A stretch of 44,119 nucleotides of DNA from Helicobacter mehlei (GTDB taxonomy: Bacteria; Campylobacterota; Campylobacteria; Campylobacterales; Helicobacteraceae), in assembly GCF_003660265.1 (NCBI RefSeq), contig NZ_QXQP01000015.1, forward strand, positions 1 through 44,119, written 5' to 3'. Each line of letters opens with the position of its first letter. Position 1 is the first letter of the stretch. Under the pieces are notes generated by a model. The model saw nothing but the letters and a program-made list of their open reading frames with translations. It was not told the DNA's origin and ran no database searches. A program made the position numbers and the translations under genes. Below, one piece after another: positions 29,459 through 40,300 of the stretch.

Positions 29459-30204
29459 GGGAGATTTACGCTTTTTTAGACCAACTTAGCCCTTTTAGCT
29501 TACAGGAGAGTTGGGACAATAGTGGGCTGAACTTGGGGTCTTTGGGCTCAGAGTTTGAGCGAGTCGCCATTAGCCTAGAGGCTACGCTAGAGCTGGCTCA
29601 AGAAGTCAAACCTAAAACGCTCATCTTAACCCACCACCCGCTTTTTTTCAAGCCCCTCAAAAATTTTGACCCCACGCTTTACCCTTGCAACATCGCCCAA
29701 ATTTTGATCCAAAAATCTTGTAGCTTGATCGCCTTGCACACTAATTTTGATCAAACCCATTTGAATGCGCATTTTGCTAGCTTGCTAGGCTTTGAGAACC
29801 TAGAGGCACTCGGCTTTGCCCTGCAAGGCCAGATAGAACGCATCGCTTTAGGGGGTTTAGCCCAACAGGTGCAAAAACGCCTCAACTTGCCCTATGTGCG
29901 CTTCGTGCGGGGGGCTAGCCACATTGAGCATATCGGGGTCATTTGTGGATCGGGGGGGTTTTATTTAGATACCCTAACAAACCCACCCCCCAATTTTTGC
30001 CTGATCACCGGAGATTTAAAACACCATGAGAGCATGGCCGCCCGCAGTCGGGGGATTAGCCTCATTGAGGTCGAACATTATGCGAGTGAAAAGGCTTTTG
30101 TGCCCTTGTTGCACGATCTATTACAACCCTATATCTTGCAAACTCAGTTAAAGCATGTTAGACTTTTTGATTGCAAAAGTCCATTCACCCTAAAGGCACA
30201 TTGA
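29449..30204 (+). CDS. NIF3-like family protein
   Basis: 251 residues from the ATG at 29449, which overlaps the end of glyQ. Earlier in-frame starts would lie deep in glyQ. NIF3 (YbgI-like) signatures are visible: [12 protein letters not shown] at the start, the metal-binding [11 protein letters not shown] near 60-70, and [10 protein letters not shown] with a final VEHYASE. The family forms toroid hexamers with two metal ions and is sometimes linked to GTP cyclohydrolase-like or DNA metabolism roles. The real function is unknown. The stop overlaps the next ATG (TGATG). Confidence 0.9.
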   Translation: MPIGEIYAFLDQLSPFSLQESWDNSGLNLGSLGSEFERVAISLEATLELAQEVKPKTLILTHHPLFFKPLKNFDPTLYPCNIAQILIQKSCSLIALHTNFDQTHLNAHFASLLGFENLEALGFALQGQIERIALGGLAQQVQKRLNLPYVRFVRGASHIEHIGVICGSGGFYLDTLTNPPPNFCLITGDLKHHESMAARSRGISLIEVEHYASEKAFVPLLHDLLQPYILQTQLKHVRLFDCKSPFTLKAH

Positions 30205-30938
30205 TGAATATCCATTTATCCCAACTCATTGAGATCGCACAATTAGATAAAGACATTGAGGCCCTAGAGCCCTTAATCAAGGAAAAGCGCGCAGATTTAG
30301 ATAAGGCCCTTGCCAATAAAAGCAAGAAACAAGCCGAACATGCCCTACTGGAAGAGGAAAAAAGGGCTCTAAATATACAAATTGGCAAAAATGAACAAAT
30401 GCTCCAAGAAACCAATGGCAAGATTGAGAGTATCCAAAGGAAAATCTCACAAGTAAAATCGGAACGTGAATTGCGCTCCCTCAACATTGAGGAGGACATC
30501 ACCAAAGAGCGTGCCAACCAAGCCAATAAAGAGATCGATCGTTTGCAAAATGAGATCGCCCATAAAAGTAAGCTTCAAGAGAGTTTGGACAATTCCTTGC
30601 AAAATTTAGAGGAACAGATCAAAATCCTTGAAAAACAAGTCGAACTAGACACCATCCAGCTCAAAGAGGAGCAACAAGAGATTTTCCACAAAAAGCAGGA
30701 ATTGACTCTTAAAATGGATCGTAAGCTCATCGCCTTTTATGAGAAAATCCGCCGTTGGGCAGGAAATACCTGCGTGGTGAGTGTGAAGAAACAAGCCTGC
30801 GGGGGGTGCTTTATCCGCATTAACGATCGCACCTATGCGGAGCTTTTGAGCAGTGGGGACATCCTCACTTGCCCGCATTGTGGCCGTATTTTGTATGCAC
30901 ATACCCCACCTGCAGAGGTTGCCAATCAAGCCCTTTGA
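30204..30938 (+). CDS. Coiled-coil zinc-ribbon protein (HP0958 type, flagellar regulation)
   Basis: 244 residues. The ATG shares bases with the stop of the NIF3-like gene, and the size is close to H. pylori HP0958. About residues 5-175 form a long antiparallel coiled coil rich in Glu, Lys and Gln. The end is a zinc ribbon: CGGC at 199-202 and CPHC at 223-226. In H. pylori, HP0958 is needed for motility, stabilises the sigma factor RpoN and acts on flaA mRNA. Function here is inferred by family. Confidence 0.93.
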   Translation: MNIHLSQLIEIAQLDKDIEALEPLIKEKRADLDKALANKSKKQAEHALLEEEKRALNIQIGKNEQMLQETNGKIESIQRKISQVKSERELRSLNIEEDITKERANQANKEIDRLQNEIAHKSKLQESLDNSLQNLEEQIKILEKQVELDTIQLKEEQQEIFHKKQELTLKMDRKLIAFYEKIRRWAGNTCVVSVKKQACGGCFIRINDRTYAELLSSGDILTCPHCGRILYAHTPPAEVANQAL

Positions 30939-32103
30939 GTTTCTCTATACGGGCATTTTGGCTAGCTTGCATGGGCTTGCCTTGCCCCTAGTGGGGCTCT
31001 TTAGCCTCAAATCTAAATACCAGCACTCCCTCAAAGCGCGCTTTTTAGCCCGCAAGCACGCTTTAGACTTCCCCCCGACCTTGTGGTTCCATGCCTGTTC
31101 TTTTGGGGAAATCAAGTCTTTACAAGCCTTGTTAGATCAATTCCCCCAAGTCCCCATTTTGCTCACCACCACCACCCAAACCGGCTTTGAGCTGGCTTGT
31201 GCCACTTATGCGAAAAACCCCCGTATCCAAGTGCGCTTTTTGCTCTTTGAAACGCTCTTATTTTTGTGGCGCAAGGATTTAGCGCATTTAAAAGCCCTAG
31301 TGGTTACGGAGGCTGAATTGTGGTTTAATGTTTTTAGGCTAGCTAAAAGTGTGGGGGCACAAACCTTTTTGATCAACGCGCGCATCTCTAAGCGTTCCTA
31401 CCCGCGCTACCAACGCTTCAAGGGTTTTTATACCCGCCTATTCAAACAAGTTGATCACATTTATGCCCAAACCCCCTTAGATCAGGAACGCCTAGCCACT
31501 TTGGGCGCGCAAAATATCCAGATTTTCCCCAATCTCAAACTCTTTAACCCCCCTAAGGTTTCTCACACCTACACCAAACCCGATCATTTGATTGTTTTAG
31601 CTGCCAGCACCCACCCCGGGGAGGAAGAATTGATCTTAAAAGCCTTTTTGGCCCTCAATGATCCCCATGCTAGGCTTTTGATCGCCCCGCGCCACCCAGA
31701 GCGTTTTGCAGAGGTGAAAACCCTACTAGCCCATCAAAGCACCGCCTTTAATAGCCTCTCCAAGGGTTTTGATCTGGATAAGTCGGTCTTTGTGATCGAT
31801 AAGTTGGGCGTGCTCAACGATTTTTACCCCTTAGCCGATGTGGTGATCTTGGGGGGGAGTTTTGTGCCCATTGGGGGGCATAACCCCTTAGAGCCCGCCT
31901 TTTTTGGGGTCAAGCTCATCAGTGGCAAGCACATTTTTAACCAACAAGCCCTATTTGCTTGCGTGCAAAATTACGCCTTGATCGAGCCCGAACAACTGAG
32001 TGCCACTCTAGCCAACCACGCCCAGCTATTGCCCAGCTTTTTAGACACCCACAACCACCAAATCAATGAATTAGCCCATGCCATCTACCCAACCAGCCTA
32101 TAA
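30895..32103 (+). CDS. waaA: 3-deoxy-D-manno-octulosonic acid transferase
   Basis: About 402 residues from an ATG at 30895 (TTG at 30919 is an alternative, and neither has a clear ribosome site). It adds Kdo to lipid A precursor on the inner face of the inner membrane. A hydrophobic anchor near the N-terminus (FLYTGILASLHGLALPLVGL) is followed by the GT-B domains, with WFHACSFGEIKS, LTTTTQTGFELA, the NARISKRSYPRY region and GGSFVPIGGHNPLEPA near the C-terminus. It overlaps its neighbours on both sides, which fits one operon. Confidence 0.93.
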   Translation: MHIPHLQRLPIKPFEFLYTGILASLHGLALPLVGLFSLKSKYQHSLKARFLARKHALDFPPTLWFHACSFGEIKSLQALLDQFPQVPILLTTTTQTGFELACATYAKNPRIQVRFLLFETLLFLWRKDLAHLKALVVTEAELWFNVFRLAKSVGAQTFLINARISKRSYPRYQRFKGFYTRLFKQVDHIYAQTPLDQERLATLGAQNIQIFPNLKLFNPPKVSHTYTKPDHLIVLAASTHPGEEELILKAFLALNDPHARLLIAPRHPERFAEVKTLLAHQSTAFNSLSKGFDLDKSVFVIDKLGVLNDFYPLADVVILGGSFVPIGGHNPLEPAFFGVKLISGKHIFNQQALFACVQNYALIEPEQLSATLANHAQLLPSFLDTHNHQINELAHAIYPTSL

Positions 32104-32848
32104 ACTCTTGAGTCTCCAGCTAGACATTTCGCACAAAAAAGCTAAAGCCCTCATTGATCGGGGCTTGGTGGGGTTGGGGGGCAAACCCTTAAGATTAGCG
32201 CGTGCTAAGTTACCCTTAGATACGCATTTTAGCCTACTAACCCCCCAAAGGGCCGGCATTCTCTATCAAGATGATCACCTGCTAGCCTTGAATAAAAGCG
32301 CACACACGGAGAGCTATGCCCTGCAAAGACAACACCCGCCCTACCAGCTTTTACACCGCCTAGATCAAGGCACCAGCGGGGTTTTACTCTTGGCCACCGA
32401 ACCACTTTACACCCAAGCCCTGCAAGCCTTTAGGCAAAGAAAAGTTTATAAAGAATACTTAGCGGTGGTGCAGGGGGTGATTAAAGAGCCCCAAACCCTC
32501 AAAATACCCCTCAGAGTGCAAAAAAGCCACCGCCATTTTAGCAAGGGCTTTGTAAAAACCTATATGGACCCTAAAGGGCAAGAGGCGATCACACACATTA
32601 GCCCGCTAGCCACCCACAAAAATTACACGCTCTTAAAAGTGGTGATCAAAACGGGGATCACCCACCAAATCCGCGCCCACTTAAGTGCAATTAAGCATCC
32701 CATCATGGGGGATCAACTCTATGGGGCATCTCCCCACCCCTATTTGCTCTTGCACGCCCATAAAATCACCCTACTAGGTTACGCCTTGAGTGCACCTATC
32801 CCGCCCTATTTTAAGGAGTTTGATGAGTTATTGGAACGAGATTTATAG
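32078..32848 (+). CDS. RluA-family pseudouridine synthase
   Basis: 256 residues. An S4-like N-terminal segment (LDISHKKAKALIDRGLV) precedes the synthase domain, with the catalytic Asp in LLHRLDQGTSGVLLLA, then KEYLAVVQG and the GITHQIRAHLS motif. It makes pseudouridine in rRNA or tRNA. The exact site is not readable from sequence. It overlaps waaA by 26 bases and lgt by 26 bases. Confidence 0.92.
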   Translation: MPSTQPAYKLLSLQLDISHKKAKALIDRGLVGLGGKPLRLARAKLPLDTHFSLLTPQRAGILYQDDHLLALNKSAHTESYALQRQHPPYQLLHRLDQGTSGVLLLATEPLYTQALQAFRQRKVYKEYLAVVQGVIKEPQTLKIPLRVQKSHRHFSKGFVKTYMDPKGQEAITHISPLATHKNYTLLKVVIKTGITHQIRAHLSAIKHPIMGDQLYGASPHPYLLLHAHKITLLGYALSAPIPPYFKEFDELLERDL

Positions 32849-33668
32849 CCATTTTAGCCCTGTTGCTTTTAGTGTCTTTGGGGTCCCGGTGCATTGGTAT
32901 GGATTGGCTTATGTAACCGCGCTCTTGCTGGCTTTTTTAATGGCGTTGAGGGCGTTAAAAAGCGATCCAAAGCGTTTTCCCATCAGCAAAGCCAATTTTG
33001 AAAGTTATTTTATTTATGCTGAGGTGGGTGTGATCTTGGGGGCGCGCTTGGGCTATATTTTGATCTACGATCCCAACACCCTCTATTATCTCAAAGCCCC
33101 ATGGCAGATTTTTAACCCCTTCCATAATGGGGAATTTATCGGCATCCGGGGGATGAGCTACCATGGGGGGCTGGTGGGTTTTTTGCTAGCCTCTTGGCTC
33201 TTTAGCGTGATTAAAAAGCAAAATTTTTTGATCTATTTGGATTTGATTGCCATCAGTCTCCCTTTAGCCTATGTTTTTGGGCGCATAGGCAATTTCTTAA
33301 ACCAAGAACTTTTTGGGCGCGTGGTGCCCAGTGGGGACACTTTCGGGCAACATATTGGCATTGTGGTTGAGGGGGTGTTGCGCTATCCTAGCCAGCTCAT
33401 TGAGGCTCTTTTAGAGGGGCTGGTGGTCTTTGTGGTGGTGGGTGTTGCCAAAGCCTACACCCACGCGCATGGCATGCTCATGGTGATCTATGGCTTGAGC
33501 TATGCGGCTGCGCGTTTTGTCTCAGAATATTACCGCGAGGCAGATTCACAACTGGGGTATTATTTTTGGCATTTGAGCATGGGGCAGATTTTGAGCATGC
33601 TGATGGTGTTGGTCTCTTTAGGTCTTTGGGGATTCATTGCGTTTAGACAGAAGCAATCCCGGATTTGA
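32823..33668 (+). CDS. lgt: Phosphatidylglycerol:prolipoprotein diacylglyceryl transferase
   Basis: 281 residues from the ATG at 32823, with AAGGAG 5-10 bases upstream. H. pylori Lgt is about the same size. It adds diacylglycerol to the lipobox Cys of prolipoproteins, the first step of lipoprotein maturation. It has about seven membrane helices, the essential MSYHGGLVGF motif, and the family signature GRIGNFLNQELFGR. The start lies inside the previous gene and closes the gpsA-lgt block. Confidence 0.95.
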   Translation: MSYWNEIYSHFSPVAFSVFGVPVHWYGLAYVTALLLAFLMALRALKSDPKRFPISKANFESYFIYAEVGVILGARLGYILIYDPNTLYYLKAPWQIFNPFHNGEFIGIRGMSYHGGLVGFLLASWLFSVIKKQNFLIYLDLIAISLPLAYVFGRIGNFLNQELFGRVVPSGDTFGQHIGIVVEGVLRYPSQLIEALLEGLVVFVVVGVAKAYTHAHGMLMVIYGLSYAAARFVSEYYREADSQLGYYFWHLSMGQILSMLMVLVSLGLWGFIAFRQKQSRI

Positions 33669-33747
33669 GCCCAAGCACCCGGTCCGTTTTTAGAAAAAAT
33701 TATGATGATGTGTGATAGGATTGTTTGTCCAAATAAAAGGAGTGAGT

Positions 33748-34620
33748 ATGGCTATCAGACAAAAATTAGCCAATACATTTTTACCCGGTGTTTTAGGACT
33801 TTTTTCCTTGCTCCCCTTGGGTGCTGAGAAGAGTGGGGCATTTGTAGAAGCGGGATTCCAGTACTCTTATGCTAGAGGTTCTTTTAAGCAAAATATAACC
33901 TTGCAAGAGACAATCATGATACCAGGGATGCCCTATGTCTTCAAGGCAACGACTCAAGCGGCAAATCCTTATGATGGCAATCTTTATGGGGGGGATATCC
34001 AAATCGGCTACAAGCTCTTTATTGGCGAAACAAGACGCTTTGGCTTGCGTTTTTATGGCTTTTTCAGCGGGCAAAAAGGGTATGCCAACTCTGTGCGTGG
34101 CAGCGACTCAGATTCTCATTTTATTGTCAAGGATTTAAACGCCGTTAATATTTTCTATGGTGGGGGTATGGATATGCTCTTTAATTTCTATGATGATGGC
34201 GAGCATTCTTTTGGCATTTTTGGGGGTGCGATGGTTGGGGGGAGTTCTTGGTTTATGGGCAAGGATAAGTATTGTAATTGGGCTAATGCCTATAACCATG
34301 GCACAACCGGTTGTGTAACGCTGAATCAATTTTTTAAAGATCAAGCGCGCATTAATAGCGAGCATTACCCCGGACTCAAGACTTTTTTTGCGCCTAATTT
34401 TTTACAAGTGATTGTCAATTTAGGCTTTAGGCTTAATCTCACTAAGCATCAGGGGCTTGAGGTGGGTGTGCGCATCCCTATTGTTGATGATCCCTATTAT
34501 CTTGATAAAGGCACTTACACAACAAAAACGGGGATTTTAAAGCGCAGTGTCAATGTCAATAGTATTGTCACATTTAGACGCAACATTGTTGCTTTTGCCA
34601 ACTATGTGATCAATTTTTAG
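33748..34620 (+). CDS. Small Hop/Hor-family outer membrane barrel protein
   Basis: 290 residues from the ATG at 33748, chosen because AAAAGGAG lies just upstream. Signal peptide about 1-30 (ending LLPLGAE). It has the first strand SGAFVEAGFQYSYARG and then barrel strands DIQIGYKLFIG, FGLRFYGFFSGQKG, IFYGGGMDMLFNFYDDG, FGIFGGAMVGGSSW and NLGFRLNLTKHQGLEVGVRIPI, closing with VAFANYVINF. It is a minimal member with almost no passenger. Its barrel closely parallels the C-terminal barrel of the giant protein at 19356, so they are paralogues. The function (porin or adhesin) is unknown. Confidence 0.9.
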   Translation: MAIRQKLANTFLPGVLGLFSLLPLGAEKSGAFVEAGFQYSYARGSFKQNITLQETIMIPGMPYVFKATTQAANPYDGNLYGGDIQIGYKLFIGETRRFGLRFYGFFSGQKGYANSVRGSDSDSHFIVKDLNAVNIFYGGGMDMLFNFYDDGEHSFGIFGGAMVGGSSWFMGKDKYCNWANAYNHGTTGCVTLNQFFKDQARINSEHYPGLKTFFAPNFLQVIVNLGFRLNLTKHQGLEVGVRIPIVDDPYYLDKGTYTTKTGILKRSVNVNSIVTFRRNIVAFANYVINF

Positions 34621-34650
34621 GCATTTTGAATAATTGATAAAAGGTAGGTC

Positions 34651-35178
34651 ATGGTTTTCAAATCTGTGTGGCGTGTGGCTGTGGTGGTGGCTTTATCTAG
34701 TATGGGTTTGCAAGCACTCAAGCTAGGAGAAAGCAAGGCTTATAAAAAAGGCGATGCGATGTATTGGGCTTATTACGGGGCTAGTGGGGGCTATGACACT
34801 TCTACAAACCCGGAGACAGATTGCAAACAAGCTCTTAAGTATTTTAAGCAGGCTGTGCAAGAAAAGGATTTTGCGGCCTATGAGGGTTTGGGTAGGCTCT
34901 ATGAGTCTGGCTGTGGAAAAGTGGTTAAAAAGGATATCCCCAAAGCCATCGAGCACTATAAAAAAGCAGGTGCAGTGGGTTGGGGAGCTGGGTATGCTAG
35001 TTTGGGGAGAATGTATTATGAGGGATCAGGTGTTCCTAAGAGTCAGAAAAAAGCGCAATATTATTTGGGTCTTTGCCGCAAAAGTGCCCATCCAGTTAAA
35101 GCAAATCCTAATGTAACGCCTGAGGGTGTCGATGGGTGCAAGGCGGCCATATTTGATCTCAATGTGGGGGGAGATTAA
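34651..35178 (+). CDS. Secreted Sel1-repeat, cysteine-rich protein (Hcp-like)
   Basis: 175 residues with a signal peptide (about 1-22, ending GLQA). Sel1-like repeats: ALKYFKQAVQEKDFAAYEGLG with YESGCG, then AIEHYKKAGAVGWGAGYASLG with YYEGSGVPK. Cysteines at 58, 88, 142 and 163 are spaced so that two disulphides could form, as in the Hcp proteins of H. pylori. These are secreted helical-repeat proteins that the host immune system recognises, with proposed beta-lactam-binding roles for some. AAAAGGTAG precedes the ATG. It follows the small barrel gene by 30 bases and may share its transcript. Confidence 0.88.
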   Translation: MVFKSVWRVAVVVALSSMGLQALKLGESKAYKKGDAMYWAYYGASGGYDTSTNPETDCKQALKYFKQAVQEKDFAAYEGLGRLYESGCGKVVKKDIPKAIEHYKKAGAVGWGAGYASLGRMYYEGSGVPKSQKKAQYYLGLCRKSAHPVKANPNVTPEGVDGCKAAIFDLNVGGD

Positions 35179-35495
35179 GTGTTAATTGGTGTTTCTTAAA
35201 AGGGTCTTTGTCTTTTTCGTTATTTTTAAGCCCCCCTTAAGCTTTACACCGATATAATGCGCTTTTGCCTAAGCAAATGTGATAGCTCGAAGGCTTTTTT
35301 CTAAAGCGTGTTTTTGGGGTTTTGCCTAAGAGGTGCGTTTTTGGGATGTGTCGCTGGAAGGTTTTTGCTTAGTGTTTTTTGACTTTTCATTGTCAATAGC
35401 CTATGTTAAAGGTAAAAACTACAAAGCCAAAGAATTATACTCAATAAGGCGGTAGAAATCTTATCAAGGCAGTTTAGCGGATATGCTAACTGAAA
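35179..35495 (+). promoter_or_regulatory. 23S rRNA leader with promoter
   Basis: Non-coding. TATAAT at 35253-35258 gives a start near 35265. GCTTTTGCC at 35261-35269 is complementary to GGCAAAAGC at 38452-38460 downstream of 23S, so the two could form a pre-rRNA processing stem. TTTTGCCTAAG occurs twice in the leader. No gene is seen. Confidence 0.6.
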
Positions 35496-38386
<2,891 letters not shown>

Positions 38387-38803
38387 TTGATAAGGTATCA
38401 CCGCCTTGTTGAGTGTAATGGTGCTTTGTAGGAACTGGAGCGTAGGTTATTGGCAAAAGCAAAGCTTTTAAGCCTTGTTGTTGTTTTTTTAAAACAAAAA
38501 TGCTAGAGTGGCGTTTTTATTTTAAAGCTTTGGGCTTAGGACTCCAAAGCCTCAAACTTGCTTGTGTGGCTTGTGTTGAGTTAGCCTAGCATTTGGGCTT
38601 AAGCAAGGTTGCTTAAGCTTTGGAGTTTGCACCTTTGAGGCTTGGCTAAACTTAGCTTAAACTCAGGCTTGAGACCTTAAAATCTCTTGGTTTGACAAGA
38701 GCAAAAGACAAGCTAACCCTTAAGCATTGCTAAAGCATTTGGCAATGCTTAAGGTGCTAACTCAAGGCTTTGACAAGTTACAGAGTTTTTTAAAAGCTTT
38801 GCT
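38387..38803 (+). other. 23S-5S spacer with several strong inverted repeats
   Basis: No gene. Stems: CTTAAGCAA/TTGCTTAAG (38598-38617, 2-base loop), CCTTAAGCATTGC/GCAATGCTTAAGG (38718-38754), ACTCCAAAGC with GCTTTGGAGT (38541-38550 with 38617-38626), and CCAAAGCCTCAAA with TTTGAGGCTTGG (38544-38556 with 38634-38645). The last two compete for the same bases. Confidence 0.7.
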
Positions 38804-38923
38804 TTCCCCGTGTCCCTAGTGGAGAGGAAATACCCAGCCCCATCCCGAACCTGGAAGTCAAGCTCTCTAACGCCGATGATACTGCCCTTTGCAAGGGTGG
38901 GAAAGTAGGGTGATGCGGGGGGT
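38804..38923 (+). rRNA. 5S ribosomal RNA
   Basis: About 120 nt. The ends pair (CCCCGT with GCGGGG). Internal conserved segments include CCCATCCCGAACC and GAAGTCAAGC. The 3' part has the hairpin CCCTTTGCAAGGG followed by GTGGGAAAGTAGG. Partial copies of this 3' part occur downstream at 40161 and 42281. Confidence 0.93.
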
Positions 38924-39003
38924 TTGTTTAAAACTCATTCACTTCTATTCTTTTATTTTTCAACTTTGCTTAGTTTTTTCATGTTTGCTTTTTTAAGTTT
39001 TTA

Positions 39004-39012
39004 TGCTAGAAT
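39004..39012 (+). promoter_or_regulatory. Extended -10 promoter of the first accessory gene
   Basis: TGCTAGAAT (hexamer 39007-39012) in an AT-rich stretch after 5S. The start is expected near 39019, and GGAGG at 39030-39034 follows. Confidence 0.55.
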
Positions 39013-39040
39013 CCCTGAATTTCTACATCGGAGGCGTAGC

Positions 39041-39307
39041 GTGAGCACAAATAAACAAGTGATAGTCTTGCTTCATAGCAATGGGGATGAAAAAGCAACG
39101 AAAGCTGTTCCTCAAAATGATGTTGATGGGGTGGTTCAAAGTTGGTTAGACGATGAAAATCTTGTATATAAGGGTTTAAATACTGAGAAAGCCCTTTCCA
39201 ATTTAAAAGCACACCTTATTAGTAGGGGTGGTATTATCGTTGGAGATGTTAAAAAAAATACTCAATATCAGCGTAGCATAACTGTTGCAGTACCGGTTAA
39301 GTGTTAG
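39041..39307 (+). CDS. Small protein of unknown function, stopped before a possible membrane tail
   Basis: 88 residues from a GTG start (GGAGG six bases upstream, promoter 39004-39012), beginning MSTNKQVIVLLHSNGDEKAT. The longer frame from 38924 would begin inside the promoter. There is no signal peptide and no family I recognise. After the TAG at 39305-39307 the same frame stays open for 29 codons to 39397 and encodes a hydrophobic, membrane-helix-like stretch. The original protein was probably 117 residues with a C-terminal anchor. It may be a broken gene. Confidence 0.55.
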   Translation: MSTNKQVIVLLHSNGDEKATKAVPQNDVDGVVQSWLDDENLVYKGLNTEKALSNLKAHLISRGGIIVGDVKKNTQYQRSITVAVPVKC

Positions 39308-39397
39308 AAAACTATTACCCTATGGAATGCAGTTTTAGGGGTTGCGTTATCTTTTTTCTTTTGGATGTTTTTCTTATCGATATTTAAATTTCTTTAG
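39308..39397 (+). other. In-frame hydrophobic tail after a TAG stop
   Basis: In frame with the preceding gene: KTITLWNAVLGV, then ALSFFFWMFFLSIFKFL, then TAG. About 20 hydrophobic residues form a plausible membrane helix. No ribosome site or start codon serves it separately. Confidence 0.5.
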
Positions 39398-39429
39398 GCT
39401 TTAGAAATTTCTTAGTGCAAGGAGGATTC

Positions 39430-39894
39430 ATGGCAACAGATTTAGATAAAAAGTTTAAAAAAGGTTCGGTTGTTCAATGTGATATGGGTGCAGTTGAGCA
39501 TTCGGGTATTTATGTGGGTAACAATGAGTTTGTAGAGTTGTGTTCTGATGGGGTTATTAAGAAAGTGGGTATAAAGGAATTTATAACGCCTTTAAGTGAT
39601 CAAAAAGAGGGTAAGTTTCTACTTAAGGGCAGAATCCGTGCTTTTTGCAAACGCGATAGTGATGGAGATTGGGTTGCTGTAGGTGATCAAGATGTTTGCA
39701 AGCGTGCATTGGATAAGGTGGATGACACTAGGGATTATAATCTCTTATTCGATAATTGCCACCAATTTACAGCAGGATGCATGAGTGGAGATTTTGAAAA
39801 TGCTATAAATTTTTTATGGATGCTCAAAGATGAAGCCAAAAATTACTTTAAGGTAAGCGATGGCGATTGGGCTGGCGTGGATGTAGAGGCATAA
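39430..39894 (+). CDS. LRAT-like (NlpC/P60-related) domain protein
   Basis: 154 residues from the ATG at 39430, which has a strong GGAGG. The LRAT-type pattern is visible: His24 in AVEHSGIYVGNNEFVEL and the Cys110 pair in NLLFDNCHQFTAGC. Family members are papain-like enzymes that transfer or remove acyl groups or act as phospholipases. There is no signal peptide, so it is cytosolic or delivered by another route. Downstream, at 39929, a small Lys/Gln-rich gene may be co-transcribed. The biological role is unknown. Lateral origin is suggested by position and AT-rich codons. Confidence 0.6.
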   Translation: MATDLDKKFKKGSVVQCDMGAVEHSGIYVGNNEFVELCSDGVIKKVGIKEFITPLSDQKEGKFLLKGRIRAFCKRDSDGDWVAVGDQDVCKRALDKVDDTRDYNLLFDNCHQFTAGCMSGDFENAINFLWMLKDEAKNYFKVSDGDWAGVDVEA

Positions 39895-39928
39895 AGCAAA
39901 AGACTTTAAAAAAAACAAGGAGAGTCTA

Positions 39929-40141
39929 ATGGCTTACTACAAAAACCAAGAGGACATGTTTAGACAACGCGCAGAAAACAACAAAAAGCAAGGGGATCGC
40001 TACTACGCCCAAAGCAAGGAGGCAGAGGCAAGAGGGGATAAAGAAGCCGCCAAAAACTACATGGCACAAGCACAATACCAGTATAAATCCCAAAAGCAAA
40101 ACGAAGCCAAAGCACAGGAGCATAAGGGTAAGGAGTGGTAG
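39929..40141 (+). CDS. Small charged coiled-coil-like protein
   Basis: 70 residues rich in Lys, Gln, Glu, Ala and Tyr, helical throughout (MAYYKNQEDMFRQRAENNKK start, SKEAEARGDKEAAKNYMAQA centre). AAGGAG lies just before the ATG. No membrane segment or known domain. The 35-base gap to the LRAT-like gene suggests co-transcription. A 5S-like remnant begins 20 bases after its stop. Confidence 0.55.
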   Translation: MAYYKNQEDMFRQRAENNKKQGDRYYAQSKEAEARGDKEAAKNYMAQAQYQYKSQKQNEAKAQEHKGKEW

Positions 40142-40160
40142 CAAAAGGTAGGGGTAGGTT

Positions 40161-40200
40161 GTCCTTTGCAAGGGTAAGAAAGGTAGGGGATGGGGGGTTG
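40161..40200 (+). repeat. Partial copy of the 5S rRNA 3' end (copy 2)
   Basis: TCCTTTGCAAGGGTAAGAAA then GGTAGGGGATGGGGGG. Compare the true 5S: CCCTTTGCAAGGGTGGGAAA then GTAGGGTGATGCGGGGGG. The match covers helix IV and the 3' strand of helix I only. It sits between two accessory gene groups. Confidence 0.65.
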
Positions 40201-40300
40201 GTGTATGTGCCTCGCTTTTCCTGTGTGTTTTTAAATCTTTTTGAAGTCTTTGGTTGCTTTACAGCCTTAAAGCTTGCTTTTTGTCATAGACAATCTGCTT

